This document shows positions 33,706 to 44,879 of a DNA stretch of 64,000 bases, in pieces. Position numbers and translations under genes: made by a program. Source of the DNA: Vulgatibacter incomptus_A (GTDB lineage Bacteria; Myxococcota; Myxococcia; Myxococcales; Vulgatibacteraceae). Below the pieces are notes generated by a model. The model had not been told where the DNA came from and ran no database searches. It was given only the letters and a program-made list of their open reading frames with translations. The stretch is taken from NCBI GenBank assembly GCA_040391605.1, contig JBEBXK010000003.1, forward strand, positions 62,001-126,000. The letters are read 5' to 3'. The first letter of the stretch is position 1; the number at the start of each line of letters is the position of its first letter.

Positions 33706-34497
33706 ATGCGAAACGCCATCGCCATCGCGAAAAAAGAGCTCTACCTCTACTTCACCACGCCGATCGCGTACGTGGCCTTCTTCGCCACCTCGTTCATCGG
33801 CGCCTGGTTCTTCCTCTCCCTCACCGCCTCCTTCCAGCGCCAGTCGATGCAGTTCATGCAGTTCCAGGCGCCTCAGATGATGGAGCGGATGAACCTCACC
33901 GACATGGTGGCGGCGCCGCTCTTGGTGAACATGGGGCTGATCCTCACCTTCGTGATCCCCTTCCTCTCCATGCGCCTCTTCTCCGAGGAGCGCCGCCAGA
34001 AGACGATGGAGCTGCTGATGACCGCCCCCTTGCGGTCGTCCGAGATCGTCTTCGGCAAATACCTCGCCGCGTTGGTGGTGCTGGCGGTGGTCCTCGCCAT
34101 CGTGGCCGTCTTCCCCACCCTCCTCACCATCTTCGGCAGCTCCAGCGCCGGCAGCGCCATCGAGTGGCAGACGGTCGGCGCCGGGCTGGTGGGCCTCTTC
34201 CTCTGTGGCGCGGCCTTCCTCGCCATCGGGATCTTCGTCTCCTCCCTCACCGACTCCCAGGTCGTCGCCGCGCTGATCACCTTCTTCGTCCTCCTCCTCT
34301 CCTGGATGGTGAGCTGGAAGGCGGCGGAGGCCGAAGGCGCCATGCGCGAGGTGATCCTCCACGCCTCGTCGGTGACCCACCTGGTCTCCTTCGCCCGCGG
34401 GATGGTCGACCTCAAGGACGTCGTCTACTTCTTCTCGGTGATCGTGCTCGGCCTCTTCCTCACCCATCGCGCCGTCGAAGCGCGGCGGTGGGCTTGA
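33706..34497 (+). CDS. ABC transporter permease, GldF-like
   Basis: The 263-residue permease has six hydrophobic segments; the N-terminus AIAKKELYLYFTTPIAYV and RLFSEERRQKTMELLMTAPL are typical of ABC-2 type permeases in this cluster. GAGGT lies five bases before ATG 33706. It begins 99 bases after the ATPase and ends 16 bases before the GldG-like gene, supporting one operon. It would form the membrane channel driven by the GldA-like ATPase. Confidence 0.88.
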   Translation: MRNAIAIAKKELYLYFTTPIAYVAFFATSFIGAWFFLSLTASFQRQSMQFMQFQAPQMMERMNLTDMVAAPLLVNMGLILTFVIPFLSMRLFSEERRQKTMELLMTAPLRSSEIVFGKYLAALVVLAVVLAIVAVFPTLLTIFGSSSAGSAIEWQTVGAGLVGLFLCGAAFLAIGIFVSSLTDSQVVAALITFFVLLLSWMVSWKAAEAEGAMREVILHASSVTHLVSFARGMVDLKDVVYFFSVIVLGLFLTHRAVEARRWA

Positions 34498-34513
34498 TCT
34501 CCAAGGTGCTGCG

Positions 34514-36034
34514 ATGAACCTCAAGACTCTCTCCCGGGTCGCGCTCGGCTTCGGCATCTCCCTCCTGGTCTCCGGCGCGGCCATCCTCCTCCTCGTCCCG
34601 GGCAGCGAGCGCGTGGCCATGGTCCAGGCCATCGCCGGCGTGCTCCTCCTGGCCCTCTTCTTCGCGGCCAACAAGGGCGCGCTGGGCCGCACCTTCGGCG
34701 GCCGCGCCACCTGGTTCTACGGCGCCTCCGCCGTCATCGCCGTGCTGCTGATCGGCGCCCTCGGCGCGTCGAATTACATCGCGTCGCGCAAGCAGCTGAG
34801 CTGGGATCTCACCAAGGGCGGGCTCTTCACCCTGGCCGAAGATACGGTGAACACCCTGCGTGGACTCGAGTCCGAGGTGAAGGTCACCGCCTACTTCGGC
34901 GCCGCCGATCCCGGCTACCCGCCGGTGAAGGAGATGCTCGAGCGCTACCAGAAGCAGAGTGAGAAGCTGGTGGTGGACTTCGTCGATCCCGAGAAGGATC
35001 CCCAACTCGCCAAGGAGAAGTCGATCACCGCCAACGGCCCGCGAATCATCTTCAGCCACGGCGCCACCGAGGCCCGGGCGAACGACGCCTCCGAGGAGGC
35101 CCTGACCAACGCGATGCTCAAGGTGCTGCGCACCTCCGAGAAGAAGATCTACTTCACTGCGGGTCATGGAGAGTTCGACCTGAAGGATCTCACCACCGAG
35201 CAGGGCTACGGCCGCATCGCCAAGAAGCTCGAGGACGAGGGGCTGCAGTCCGCCCCGCTCCACCTGACCAGCGGCTCGATCCCGGACGACGCCGCGGCCC
35301 TGGCCATCGTCGGCCCCCAGAAGGCCTTCCTCGAGCCGGAGCTCGAGGCGCTGCGCGCCTACCTCGATCAGGGCGGCCGCCTCTTCGTCTCCCTCGAGCC
35401 CGGCTTCTCGGATCCCGCCCTGGAGGAGATCCTCGGGGATTGGGGCTTCCTCTTTGAGGACTCGTTGGTGGTGGATCCCGTCTCCAAGCTCATGGGCGGC
35501 GGTGACTCGATCCCCGTGGTGCAGCAATACGCCGAGCATGACATCACCAAGGGCTTCGGCCTCGTAACCGTCTTCCCCACCGCGCGGCCGGTGATCGCCA
35601 GGGGCGACGTAGAGCCGCGCCCCACCATCCTGGCTCTGAGCAACCCGACCGCCTGGGGCGAGACCGAGTTCCGCAGCGGCGTCGCCAGGCTCGAGGAGGG
35701 AAAGCGCCGCGGCCCTCTGGGCCTCCTGGCCCTCGTCTCCAAGGCTGGCGAAGGCGAAGGCGTCGAGTCCCGGATCGTCGCTGCCGGCGACGCCGACTTC
35801 GTCAGCAACAAATACGAGGGCGCGGCGGGCAACGCCGACCTCTTCCTCAACTCGATGAACTGGCTGGCGTCCCAGGAGCAGCGGATCACGATCCGGCCGA
35901 AGATGCGCGAGGCCTCGAATCTCATGCTCACCGAGGGCGACGCCCGCTTCCTCAACTTCTTCGCGATCAGCGCGATGCCGATGCTGATCCTCGCCGCCGG
36001 CCTCTCCGTCTGGCTCGTCCGCCGGTCGAAGTAG
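34514..36034 (+). CDS. GldG-like ABC-transporter auxiliary protein
   Basis: The 506-residue protein has N-terminal membrane segments (about 10-35 and 70-90), a large periplasmic-type domain with KVTAYFGAADPGYPPVKEM and YFTAGHGEFDL, characteristic of the GldG/ABC_transp_aux group, and a final C-terminal membrane helix (MPMLILAAGLSVWLVRR). It may link the permease to an extracytoplasmic partner. AAGGTGCTGCG precedes ATG 34514. The closest companion is the DUF4340 gene downstream. Confidence 0.88.
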   Translation: MNLKTLSRVALGFGISLLVSGAAILLLVPGSERVAMVQAIAGVLLLALFFAANKGALGRTFGGRATWFYGASAVIAVLLIGALGASNYIASRKQLSWDLTKGGLFTLAEDTVNTLRGLESEVKVTAYFGAADPGYPPVKEMLERYQKQSEKLVVDFVDPEKDPQLAKEKSITANGPRIIFSHGATEARANDASEEALTNAMLKVLRTSEKKIYFTAGHGEFDLKDLTTEQGYGRIAKKLEDEGLQSAPLHLTSGSIPDDAAALAIVGPQKAFLEPELEALRAYLDQGGRLFVSLEPGFSDPALEEILGDWGFLFEDSLVVDPVSKLMGGGDSIPVVQQYAEHDITKGFGLVTVFPTARPVIARGDVEPRPTILALSNPTAWGETEFRSGVARLEEGKRRGPLGLLALVSKAGEGEGVESRIVAAGDADFVSNKYEGAAGNADLFLNSMNWLASQEQRITIRPKMREASNLMLTEGDARFLNFFAISAMPMLILAAGLSVWLVRRSK

Positions 36035-36113
36035 GTCGCGCGCCGTCGTCCGCTGCGGGGCCTCATCGGCCACGTCGCAGCTTGAGAGTCTTGCAAAGGG
36101 GAGCTCGCCGAAA

Positions 36114-37136
36114 ATGGCCATCTCGCAGAAGAACCAGCTCGTCGTCACCCTCGCCGCCGCCGGCCTCGTCGCGGTGGCCGTTGGCGCCTACGCCTTCTGG
36201 GGCGTCTTCGAAGCGGAACGGAAGGATGAAGCGCGGGAGGAGGTGGAGGCCCGCCTCTTCGCCCTCGAGGCAGAGAGCATCGCCAGCCTCCAACTCCACG
36301 CCAACGGCGAGACCACCTCCCTCGATCGGGCGGACGGCGCCTGGCGGATCACCGCCCCCGTGGAGGCCGCCGCGGACACCGGCGCCGTCGACGCGCTGAT
36401 CGCCCGACTCGTCGCCGCCAAGCGAAAGAAGCTGCTGGTCGAGTCCGGCGCCGATCTGACGCTCTTCGGCCTGGACGAGCCCACCATCCGCATCTCGGCT
36501 TCCACCGCCGACGGGCAAGAGGCCAGCCTCGCCATCGGCGCCCAGAACACTTTCGACAGCTCCTACTTCGTCAGCCCCGGCCAAGGACAGGTGGCCTCCG
36601 CCGACGCCTCGATCAAGACCGCCCTCGAGAAGGGGACCTTCGATCTCCGCGACAAGCGGGTCATCGTCTTCGGCGACGACGGCCTCGAGTCCATCTCCAC
36701 CACCGGCACCGCCTCCTGGACCCTGCGCCGAAGCGACGGAAGCTGGACCCTGGCAGGCGACCAGGGCGGCCCCGCCGACGAGAAGATCGTGGGCGGCATC
36801 CTCCGCGCCCTCCACGACCTCCGCGCCCTCTCCTTCCCCGCTGGCACCGCCGCCGACCACGGCCTCGACCCGCCCTCCATCGAGCTCACCCTCCGTCGAG
36901 AGGATCTGCCGCCGCTGGTCCTTCGCCTCGGCAGCGCCGAGGACAAGCATTACGCCAGCTTCGACGGCGGCGCGATCATGGAGATCCCCGGGAGCCTCTT
37001 CACGGAGTTGGTCAAGGAGCCCAAGGAGCTGCTGGCCCCCCCGCCGGCCCCCGAGGGGGAGTCGCCGGAAGGGGTGGCAACCCAGGGCTCGGAGCCCGCC
37101 GAGGATGGCGCGCCTTCGGAGCAGGGCCTTCGTTAA
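36114..37136 (+). CDS. DUF4340-domain protein, membrane-anchored
   Basis: The 340-residue protein has one N-terminal membrane segment (VVTLAAAGLVAVAVGAYAFW) followed by a DUF4340-like periplasmic region with repeating beta units, for example LFGLDEPTIRISAS, LAIGAQNTFDSSYFV and FDLRDKRVIVF. The C-terminal 35 residues are Pro/Glu/Gly-rich. DUF4340 proteins usually follow GldG-like genes in the same ABC cluster, as here (79 bases downstream). Its role is not established. Upstream AAGGGGAG is ten bases from ATG 36114. Confidence 0.85.
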   Translation: MAISQKNQLVVTLAAAGLVAVAVGAYAFWGVFEAERKDEAREEVEARLFALEAESIASLQLHANGETTSLDRADGAWRITAPVEAAADTGAVDALIARLVAAKRKKLLVESGADLTLFGLDEPTIRISASTADGQEASLAIGAQNTFDSSYFVSPGQGQVASADASIKTALEKGTFDLRDKRVIVFGDDGLESISTTGTASWTLRRSDGSWTLAGDQGGPADEKIVGGILRALHDLRALSFPAGTAADHGLDPPSIELTLRREDLPPLVLRLGSAEDKHYASFDGGAIMEIPGSLFTELVKEPKELLAPPPAPEGESPEGVATQGSEPAEDGAPSEQGLR

Positions 37137-37138
37137 GG

Positions 37139-37167
37139 TTGACTGGGACGGGCTACGTCGGTAGATC
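37139..37167 (+). promoter_or_regulatory. Promoter of rpoZ
   Basis: TTGACT (37139-37144), a 17-base spacer and TAGATC (37162-37167) stand directly after the stop of the DUF4340 gene. The rpoZ ATG is 18 bases past the -10 element. Confidence 0.6.
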
Positions 37168-37185
37168 GCTCCCTTCGGAGGAAGA

Positions 37186-37461
37186 ATGGCTCGCGTAACG
37201 ATCGAAGATTGCCTGCCCATGGTGGAGAACCGCTTCGCGCTGGTGATCCTCGCAACCAAGCGGACCCGTCAGCTCATGGCGGGGGCCCGGCCCATCCTCG
37301 ATCCGGGCAAGAACAAGCCCTCGGTGCTCTCACTCCGCGAGATCGCCACGGGCAAGGTGAAGTTCGACCGCGACGTGGCCGCCGCCCTGGCCGGCAAGTT
37401 CGACAAGGCGCCGGTGCCCACCACCCTGCGCCCGCTGCCCCCCACCGGCTCGGCGCGCTGA
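37186..37461 (+). CDS. rpoZ: DNA-directed RNA polymerase omega subunit
   Basis: Omega assists RNA polymerase assembly by holding the beta-prime subunit. The 91-residue protein starts MARVTIEDCLPMVENRFALV, followed by ILATKRTRQLMAGA, the conserved omega region. The C-terminal half has VLSLREIATGKVKF, normal for the family. ATG 37186 has GGAGGAAG directly upstream. It is the last gene before groES and is divided from it by 458 bases. Confidence 0.95.
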   Translation: MARVTIEDCLPMVENRFALVILATKRTRQLMAGARPILDPGKNKPSVLSLREIATGKVKFDRDVAAALAGKFDKAPVPTTLRPLPPTGSAR

Positions 37462-37807
37462 AGCTCGCGCGGGTGGCCTGGCCCCCGCGGAGTCCTTCCA
37501 GCATCAGCCACTCCCCCTCGCTTCGCTAGCATCCGCAACGCGGCGCCCGGCCTCTCGGCCCCGTCGTCGTCGATCGCGAGTCGTGTCTGCCGGGTTTGAG
37601 CCTTGGGCTCCCTGCGCGCGATGCCCCACCCATAGCGGAAGCTGGAGCTCCGTCATCCATCGGGGATGCCGAGCCGTCCCCAGCACCGCCTGATCGAGCA
37701 CGAGCCCTTGGCGCTGGCGCTCCCGGGGGGCGAGTGCCAGGCCACCCTCTCGAACGCCTGAAGAACGTTGAGGATCAGGCCTTTGCGAGGATCGTCTCCG
37801 GCCGCCC

Positions 37808-37835
37808 TTGACGACCTGGCGAGGTGGGTTATATC
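37808..37835 (+). promoter_or_regulatory. groESL promoter
   Basis: TTGACG (37808-37813), a 16-base spacer and TATATC (37830-37835) form a vegetative-type promoter. Transcription would begin around 37842, just before the CIRCE operator. Between rpoZ and this point (37462-37807) I see no gene or other clear site. Confidence 0.72.
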
Positions 37836-37845
37836 TGCTCCGCGT

Positions 37846-37872
37846 TTGGCACTCGCCCGGTCGGAGTGCCAG
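37846..37872 (+). promoter_or_regulatory. CIRCE operator (HrcA-binding)
   Basis: TTGGCACTC, nine bases, then GAGTGCCAG. This matches the CIRCE inverted repeat (TTAGCACTC-N9-GAGTGCTAA) with a near-perfect palindrome and the exact nine-base spacing. It overlaps the transcription start expected from the promoter, the usual position for HrcA repression of groESL that is relieved by heat. No hrcA gene is in the window. Confidence 0.9.
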
Positions 37873-37919
37873 CAACGGAACGACCGCCGGGACCCATCTC
37901 AATTTGGAGGAATCAGCAT

Positions 37920-38210
37920 ATGAAGATCCGGCCGCTGCAGGACCGCGTGATCATCAAGCGCGTCGAGGAAGAGGAGAAGTCGAAGGGTGGCATCATCATC
38001 CCCGACTCCGCCAAGGAGAAGCCGCTGGAGGGCAAGGTGCTCGCCGTCGGCAACGGCAAGGTCCTCGAGGACGGCAAGGTCCGCCCCCTCGACGTCAAGC
38101 CCGGCGATCGCATCCTCTTCAGCAAGTACGCTGGCACCGAGATCAAGATCGAGGGTGAGGAGCACCTGATGCTCCGCGAAGACGACATCCTCGGTGTGAT
38201 CGAAGGCTAA
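37920..38210 (+). CDS. groES: GroES co-chaperonin
   Basis: The 96-residue 10-kDa chaperonin caps the GroEL ring. It starts MKIRPLQDRVIIKRVEEEE, contains the mobile loop EEEKSKGGIIIPDSAKEKP and ends LMLREDDILGVIEG. GGAGGA precedes ATG 37920. It is followed by groEL after 78 bases, the standard operon order, and is controlled by the CIRCE site upstream. Confidence 0.98.
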   Translation: MKIRPLQDRVIIKRVEEEEKSKGGIIIPDSAKEKPLEGKVLAVGNGKVLEDGKVRPLDVKPGDRILFSKYAGTEIKIEGEEHLMLREDDILGVIEG

Positions 38211-38288
38211 AGCGTCCGCTAGCGCGACTTTCCAAACTTCGGAGCGCCGAGGAAAGACGGCTCTCCGCCAGACTCGAGGTTTCAAGAC

Positions 38289-39929
<1,641 letters not shown>

Positions 39930-39953
39930 GCCGCACCACAGCATAGAGAAGGA

Positions 39954-39994
39954 CGAGACGGCCCCCCTGCCCCCCTGGCAGCGGGGCCGTCTCG
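39954..39994 (+). terminator. Hairpin terminator after groEL
   Basis: CGAGACGGCCCC (39954-39965) pairs perfectly with GGGGCCGTCTCG (39983-39994), a 12-bp GC-rich stem with a 17-base loop, 25 bases after the groEL stop. A run of T is lacking, so termination might need Rho or another factor. Confidence 0.62.
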
Positions 39995-40107
39995 CGTTCG
40001 GACGGAGGAGAGCCGCAACCCTCGCCGGTCCGAATCATCCAACGATACGTATTCATTCAACGTTGCAGCCGCGGCCTCCGCGCCGAAGCGGCTCGAAAGG
40101 AAGACTC

Positions 40108-40362
40108 GTGAAGCCGGTCAAGATCTACACCAGCGACAACTGCGCCTACTGCGTCCAGGCCATGAAGCTGCTCCGCCGCAAGGGGGTCGACTTCGAGGAG
40201 ATCAACGTCTCCGGCGACGACGAGCTGCGGATGAAGCTCGTCCAGATGAGCGGCGGCCTCCGCACCGTCCCCCAGATCTGGATAGGCGAGCGCCACGTAG
40301 GAGGCTACGACGACCTCGCCGCGCTCGACCGCGCCGGCGAGCTCGACGGCCTCCTGGCCTGA
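40108..40362 (+). CDS. Glutaredoxin (GrxC type)
   Basis: The 84-residue thioredoxin-fold protein has the dithiol active site CAYC in YTSDNCAYCVQAMKLL, the cis-proline TVPQIWIGERHVGG and the C-terminal helix. It reduces disulfides with glutathione. GTG 40108 was chosen because AAGGAAG precedes it by five bases and the protein then starts at the first beta strand (KPVKIYTS). It is a single gene between groEL and a membrane protein of the opposite strand. Confidence 0.93.
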   Translation: MKPVKIYTSDNCAYCVQAMKLLRRKGVDFEEINVSGDDELRMKLVQMSGGLRTVPQIWIGERHVGGYDDLAALDRAGELDGLLA

Positions 40363-40521
40363 ATCCGCCCCGCGCACAGCATGGGCAGCGAGCGCTGGCT
40401 GCCTTTCCCCTGCCCGAATGAGGCCGATCATCGATCGCCTCGAACCGAGCACTTGGCCGATGTCGTGGCTGCCTGCTTCGCAGCTGGCGCGCGGGCTCTC
40501 TCGAAGGCCGAGGCTGCAGGT

Positions 40522-40932
40522 TCAGTTCGGGAAGACGGCCGTGAGCAGGTGATTGGCGCCCAGAGCCAGGGTGTCCGGCGCGAAGACGAAGGGGGAGCCG
40601 ATCAAGGCCGCTAGCAAGAGCACCAGCCTCCACGATCGCTCCATCTTCTCGTCGAGGAAGTTGGAGATCACCGAGAGGGTCAGGGTGAGGGTGCAGCCCA
40701 GGAAGATCGCCAGGGGGAGCGCGATCCCGAGGAGCCAGATCGAGGAGGAGAGGGAGACGGCGGCGACGGCGTTGACGACGTCGCGGCCGTTGGAGGCCCA
40801 CCACGCCCGGCGCTCTTCGGCGCGGAGGCGGGAGGCCACGGGCTGGAGCGCGACGAAGAGCCCCAGCGCCGCCACGAAGACGAGGTCGCCCAGGGGGGCC
40901 GGGAAGACCGGGGGGCGATAGGGCTCGATCAC
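40522..40932 (-). CDS. Small membrane protein of unknown function
   Basis: The 136-residue protein has four hydrophobic segments (LVFVAALGLFVALQPV, SLSSSIWLLGIALPLAIFLG, VLLLAALIGSPFVF, and a shorter one in the middle). A family is not recognised. Its GTG start overlaps the smc stop (GTGA, 40929-40932), so it is likely translated with smc. Confidence 0.72.
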   Translation of the reverse strand: MIEPYRPPVFPAPLGDLVFVAALGLFVALQPVASRLRAEERRAWWASNGRDVVNAVAAVSLSSSIWLLGIALPLAIFLGCTLTLTLSVISNFLDEKMERSWRLVLLLAALIGSPFVFAPDTLALGANHLLTAVFPN

Positions 40933-43900
40933 GCGGCGGCCTCGTCAGCGCCCTCCCCGTCGTCGTCCCGGGAGAGCTTCACGCTCACCGTCTTGGAGAC
41001 GCCGGGCTCCTCCATGGTGACGCCGTAGAGGGTGTCGCCGACCTCCATGGTCCGCTTGTTGTGCGTGATCAGGATGAACTGCGACTCCTTGCTCATCTCC
41101 CGGACCATGTCGTTGTAGCGGTTGACGTTGGCCTCATCGAGCGGCGCGTCCACCTCGTCGAGGAGGCAGAAGGGCGTCGGCTTGATCAGAAAGATCGAGA
41201 AGATCAGGGAGACGGCGGTGAGGGCCTTCTCGCCGCCGGACATCAGGTTGACGTTCTGATTCTTCTTGCCCGGAGGCTGGGCGAAGATCTCCACGCCGGG
41301 ATCGGCGCCGGGGCGGCCCTCGTCGCGGACGAGGCTCAGGTAGGCCTTGCCGCCGCCGAAGAGCCGCGGGAAGACCTGCTGGAACTTGGCGTCGACGATC
41401 TTGAAGGTCTCCTCGAAGCGCTCCTTGGAGGTGGCGTCGATCCTGGCGATGGCCTGGCGCAGCTTGGTGAGGCTCTGCTCCAGATCGTCTCGCTGCTTGG
41501 AGAGGAAGTCGTGGCGTTCCGCGAGCTCGGCGTGCTCCTCCACCGCCGTGAGGTTGACCTCGCCCATGCGATCGGCCTGATCCCGCAGCGCGACCAGGCG
41601 CTCCTCAGCCCCATCTGGCAGCGGCGCCATCGAGTGGAACTCGATGAGCTGCTCGGCGAGGACGATGTTGTGGCGCTCCTCGATCCCGCTCTCCAGGTGG
41701 GCCAACTCGATCTCCAGCTCGCGATCCCGCATCGCGGCCGACGAGGTGACGGAGCCCAGCTCTTCGAGGCGCTTGCGATGGCCGCGCAGCTCGCCCTCCG
41801 TCTCCACCACCTCGGCGTTGCGCTCCGCGTGCGAGGCCCGCGCCTCGGCGAGGCTCTCCCTGGCCTGGGTGAGCTCGTCCGCCAGGGAGGTGATGCTCCC
41901 GCTGGCCTCGTCCACCTTGCCTGCCAGCTCCGCCAGGCTCGCCTCGCCCTCGTCGATGGCGGCCTGGGCCCGGCCCCTGCGCTCCTCGAGCTGCACCTTC
42001 TCGTCGGCGACCCGCCGCAGGGTGCGATCGATGGCCTCCCGCCGCTCGACGTTGGCCGCCGCCTCGATCTTGCAGCGGGTGAGCTCGGCGGACACGGTGG
42101 AGACCTGCTCCCGCACCGCGGCGACCTGCGCCGAGAGCTCGGCGGTGCGCTCCTCCCGCCTGGCCCGCTCCGCCTCCGCCTGGGCGGTGGCGCCCCTGGC
42201 GGTCTCGGCCTCCGCGTCCAGGATCCCGAGCTGGTTCTGGAAGCCCTCGCGCTCCCGGACGATCTGCTCGCCCCTGGCGCGGATCCGGGCCAGCTCCTCC
42301 GTGGCCCGGCCCAGATCGCGCTCTGCGTGGAGGAGGTTGATCTCCTCGGCGTGGCCGGTCTGCTCCAGGCTCTTGAGGGAGTGCTCGATCTCGTCCGACC
42401 GCTTGGCGAGGCGCCGATGCTGCTCGGCGGCGATGGCGACCTGCGCCTCCAGATGCTGGACGACCTCCCCCAGCTCCGCCACCTCGCGGCGCTTCTGGAG
42501 CAGGCCCGAGCCGGGGCCGTCCGCCTCTCCTCCCGTCACCGCGCCGATGGCGGAGACCACCTCGCCGGCCCGGGTGACCAGGGTGTGGCCGCTGCCGCGG
42601 GACCAGAGGCTGACCGCGTCGTCGAGGCTCTCGACGATGAGCACGTCGCCGAGCAGCGCCTCCATCAAGCCCAGATGCGCCTGCTCGGCGGAGACCACGT
42701 CCACCGCCCGGGCGACGATCCGATCGTCGTCCAGCGGCGCCAGGGCGACGCCGGGTTTGCCCAGCCCCAACGGCAGGAAGCTGCTCCGCCCCTCGCGGGC
42801 CTCGGCCAGGAAGGTGGCGAGCTCTACCGCCCGATCGTGATCCTCGACCACGATGGCCTGGAGCCTCTCGGCGAGGACCGCCTCGATGGCGCGCTCATGC
42901 TCCGCGGTGGCGGCGAGGAGGTCGGAGACCAGCCCGACGACGCCGGCGGGGAGCTCGCCCTCCCCTACCCCGTCACGGGTCATCACCGCCCGCACGCCAC
43001 GGTCGTAGCCCTCGTAGGATCGCTGGATCTCCACCAGCGAGTGGAGCCGGGAGCGCTTGTCGGCAAGCTCCTCGCGCAGCTCGATCAGCCCGGCCTCCGC
43101 CTCGAAGAGATCGGCGCGGATCCGCTCCTTCAGCTCGCTCTCCTCCCCCCGCCTGGTCTCCAACTCCAGCTTGAGCTGCCGGGTCTCGCCGGCCTTGGAG
43201 GAGAGCTTGCGGCGATCGCGCTCCAGCCGATCGACGTCATGCTCGATGGCGCCGCCCTCCTCCTGCAGCGCCGCGATGCGATCCACCAGATCGCCCCGCC
43301 TCCGATCGATGGTGAGGAGGTCGCCCTTCAGCGAGGCCGCCCGGGAGAGGACCTCCATCGCCGCGGCGCGCTCCTCCTCCAGTCGCGCCACCGCCTCCTG
43401 CTCGGCGGCCTGTTGCGACGAGAGCTCGGCCTCCAGCCCCTCGAGCCTCTTGGCGTCGCCGCCCCCGCTGCCGTCGAGTTGGCCCACCATGGCCCGCGCC
43501 GCCTCGGCCTCCTCGTCCAGCCCCAACAATCTGGCGGCGAGGGAAGCGAGCTCGTCCTCGAGCTCCGCCTGGCGCTGCCCCACCTGGCGCCGCTCCCTCT
43601 CGTAGAAGTCGAGGTTGGTCTGGTTCAGCGCCGCGCCCTGGGAGAGGCCCGCGACCCGTTCGCTCTGCTCCTCCAACGCGGCGGTCTCGTCGGCGATCGC
43701 CTCGCGTGCCGCGGCGATCACGCCCTCCAGGCGCTCGACCTCGGCGGCCAGCCCGCGCTGCTCGTCCTCGAGGGCGCCGTGCTGCTCGTGGCTGACCTTG
43801 CGCAGGCAGTGGAGCTCGAGCCAGCGCAGGGAGGCGAGGTGCAGCTCGATCCGCCGCGCCTCCGCCTTGATCGTGCGGTACTTCTCCGCCTTGCGCGCCT

Positions 43901-44531
43901 GGCGGTCGAGGACGTCCAACCGCTTGCCCAGCTCGCCCAGGATGTCGCCGAGTCGAAGCAGATTCTGCTCCGTGTACTCCATCTTCCGCTCGGCGGCCCG
44001 GCGGCGCGCCTTGTACTTGGTGATCCCCGCGGCCTCCTCGATCAGGCTGCGGCGATCCTCCGGCTTGGCGGAGACGATCAGGCCGATCCGGCCCTGCTCG
44101 ATGATCGAGTAGGCCTTGGTGCCCACGCCGGTGCCCAGGAAGAGCTCGATGATGTCCAGGAGGCGGCACGGCGCCTTGTTGATCAGGTACTCGCTCTCGC
44201 CGCTGCGAAAGAGCCGCCGGGTGACGGTGATCTCGTGGACGCCCTCGTAGGCCGCCGGGACGTCGCCGCGATCGTTGAGGAAGGTGATCGAGACCTCCGC
44301 CATCCCCAGCGGCGGATGCTTCTCCGATCCGTTGAAGATCACGTCTTCCATGGAGCGGCCGCGGAGGTGCTTGGCGGATTGCTCCCCCATCACCCAGCGG
44401 ATCGCGTCCACCACGTTCGACTTGCCGCAGCCGTTGGGGCCGACGATGCCGGTGACGCCGTCGTCGAAGACGAAGACCGTCTTCGACATGAAGCTCTTGA
44501 AACCGCAGATGTCGAGACGCTTGATACGCAT
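40929..44531 (-). CDS. smc: Chromosome segregation SMC ATPase
   Basis: The 1200-residue protein is a complete bacterial SMC: Walker A GPNGCGKSNVVDAI, two long coiled coils (about 170-480 and 650-1010) separated by a hinge (residues of about 510-660), signature NLMSGGEKALTAVSL and Walker B FCLLDEVDAPLDE. With ScpA and ScpB it would organise and segregate the chromosome; neither gene is here. The ATG at 44531 has GGAGGGCAG upstream. Confidence 0.97.
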   Translation of the reverse strand: MRIKRLDICGFKSFMSKTVFVFDDGVTGIVGPNGCGKSNVVDAIRWVMGEQSAKHLRGRSMEDVIFNGSEKHPPLGMAEVSITFLNDRGDVPAAYEGVHEITVTRRLFRSGESEYLINKAPCRLLDIIELFLGTGVGTKAYSIIEQGRIGLIVSAKPEDRRSLIEEAAGITKYKARRRAAERKMEYTEQNLLRLGDILGELGKRLDVLDRQARKAEKYRTIKAEARRIELHLASLRWLELHCLRKVSHEQHGALEDEQRGLAAEVERLEGVIAAAREAIADETAALEEQSERVAGLSQGAALNQTNLDFYERERRQVGQRQAELEDELASLAARLLGLDEEAEAARAMVGQLDGSGGGDAKRLEGLEAELSSQQAAEQEAVARLEEERAAAMEVLSRAASLKGDLLTIDRRRGDLVDRIAALQEEGGAIEHDVDRLERDRRKLSSKAGETRQLKLELETRRGEESELKERIRADLFEAEAGLIELREELADKRSRLHSLVEIQRSYEGYDRGVRAVMTRDGVGEGELPAGVVGLVSDLLAATAEHERAIEAVLAERLQAIVVEDHDRAVELATFLAEAREGRSSFLPLGLGKPGVALAPLDDDRIVARAVDVVSAEQAHLGLMEALLGDVLIVESLDDAVSLWSRGSGHTLVTRAGEVVSAIGAVTGGEADGPGSGLLQKRREVAELGEVVQHLEAQVAIAAEQHRRLAKRSDEIEHSLKSLEQTGHAEEINLLHAERDLGRATEELARIRARGEQIVREREGFQNQLGILDAEAETARGATAQAEAERARREERTAELSAQVAAVREQVSTVSAELTRCKIEAAANVERREAIDRTLRRVADEKVQLEERRGRAQAAIDEGEASLAELAGKVDEASGSITSLADELTQARESLAEARASHAERNAEVVETEGELRGHRKRLEELGSVTSSAAMRDRELEIELAHLESGIEERHNIVLAEQLIEFHSMAPLPDGAEERLVALRDQADRMGEVNLTAVEEHAELAERHDFLSKQRDDLEQSLTKLRQAIARIDATSKERFEETFKIVDAKFQQVFPRLFGGGKAYLSLVRDEGRPGADPGVEIFAQPPGKKNQNVNLMSGGEKALTAVSLIFSIFLIKPTPFCLLDEVDAPLDEANVNRYNDMVREMSKESQFILITHNKRTMEVGDTLYGVTMEEPGVSKTVSVKLSRDDDGEGADEAAA

Positions 44532-44611
44532 CTGCCCTCCAGGCGAGCCCTCCTCGCGAAGCGGCTCGTGACCATGAATGTATCGTCACGCCACGCGATG
44601 GGCAGGTGATG

Positions 44612-44641
44612 GATCTAGCACGTGGGTCCGCGCGACTGCAA
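44612..44641 (-). promoter_or_regulatory. Candidate smc promoter
   Basis: The minus strand reads TTGCAG (44636-44641), 18 bases and TAGATC (44612-44617). It would give a leader of about 74 bases. Apart from this, the 348-bp spacer to the ABC ATPase gene shows nothing recognised. Confidence 0.35.
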
Positions 44642-44879
44642 GGACGCAAAGCCGCGGATCAGCCGATCGTCGGGGAGTCTATCGCCGGAGGGCGCAAGGA
44701 AAAAGCCCCGTGGTTTCGCAGGTCTGTGGAGAACGAACTGTCGGGCTCCCGGAGCCCGCTCCGCGTGGGGGCCTTCCGGAGATCGGGGCGAGCTCCCGGA
44801 GGCCAGGCGAAGCAGAGAGCCTCGGAGCACAGCCCAACGACGCAGGCAGCAGGCGCGGCAGGGTTGTAGGGGGGCACGC

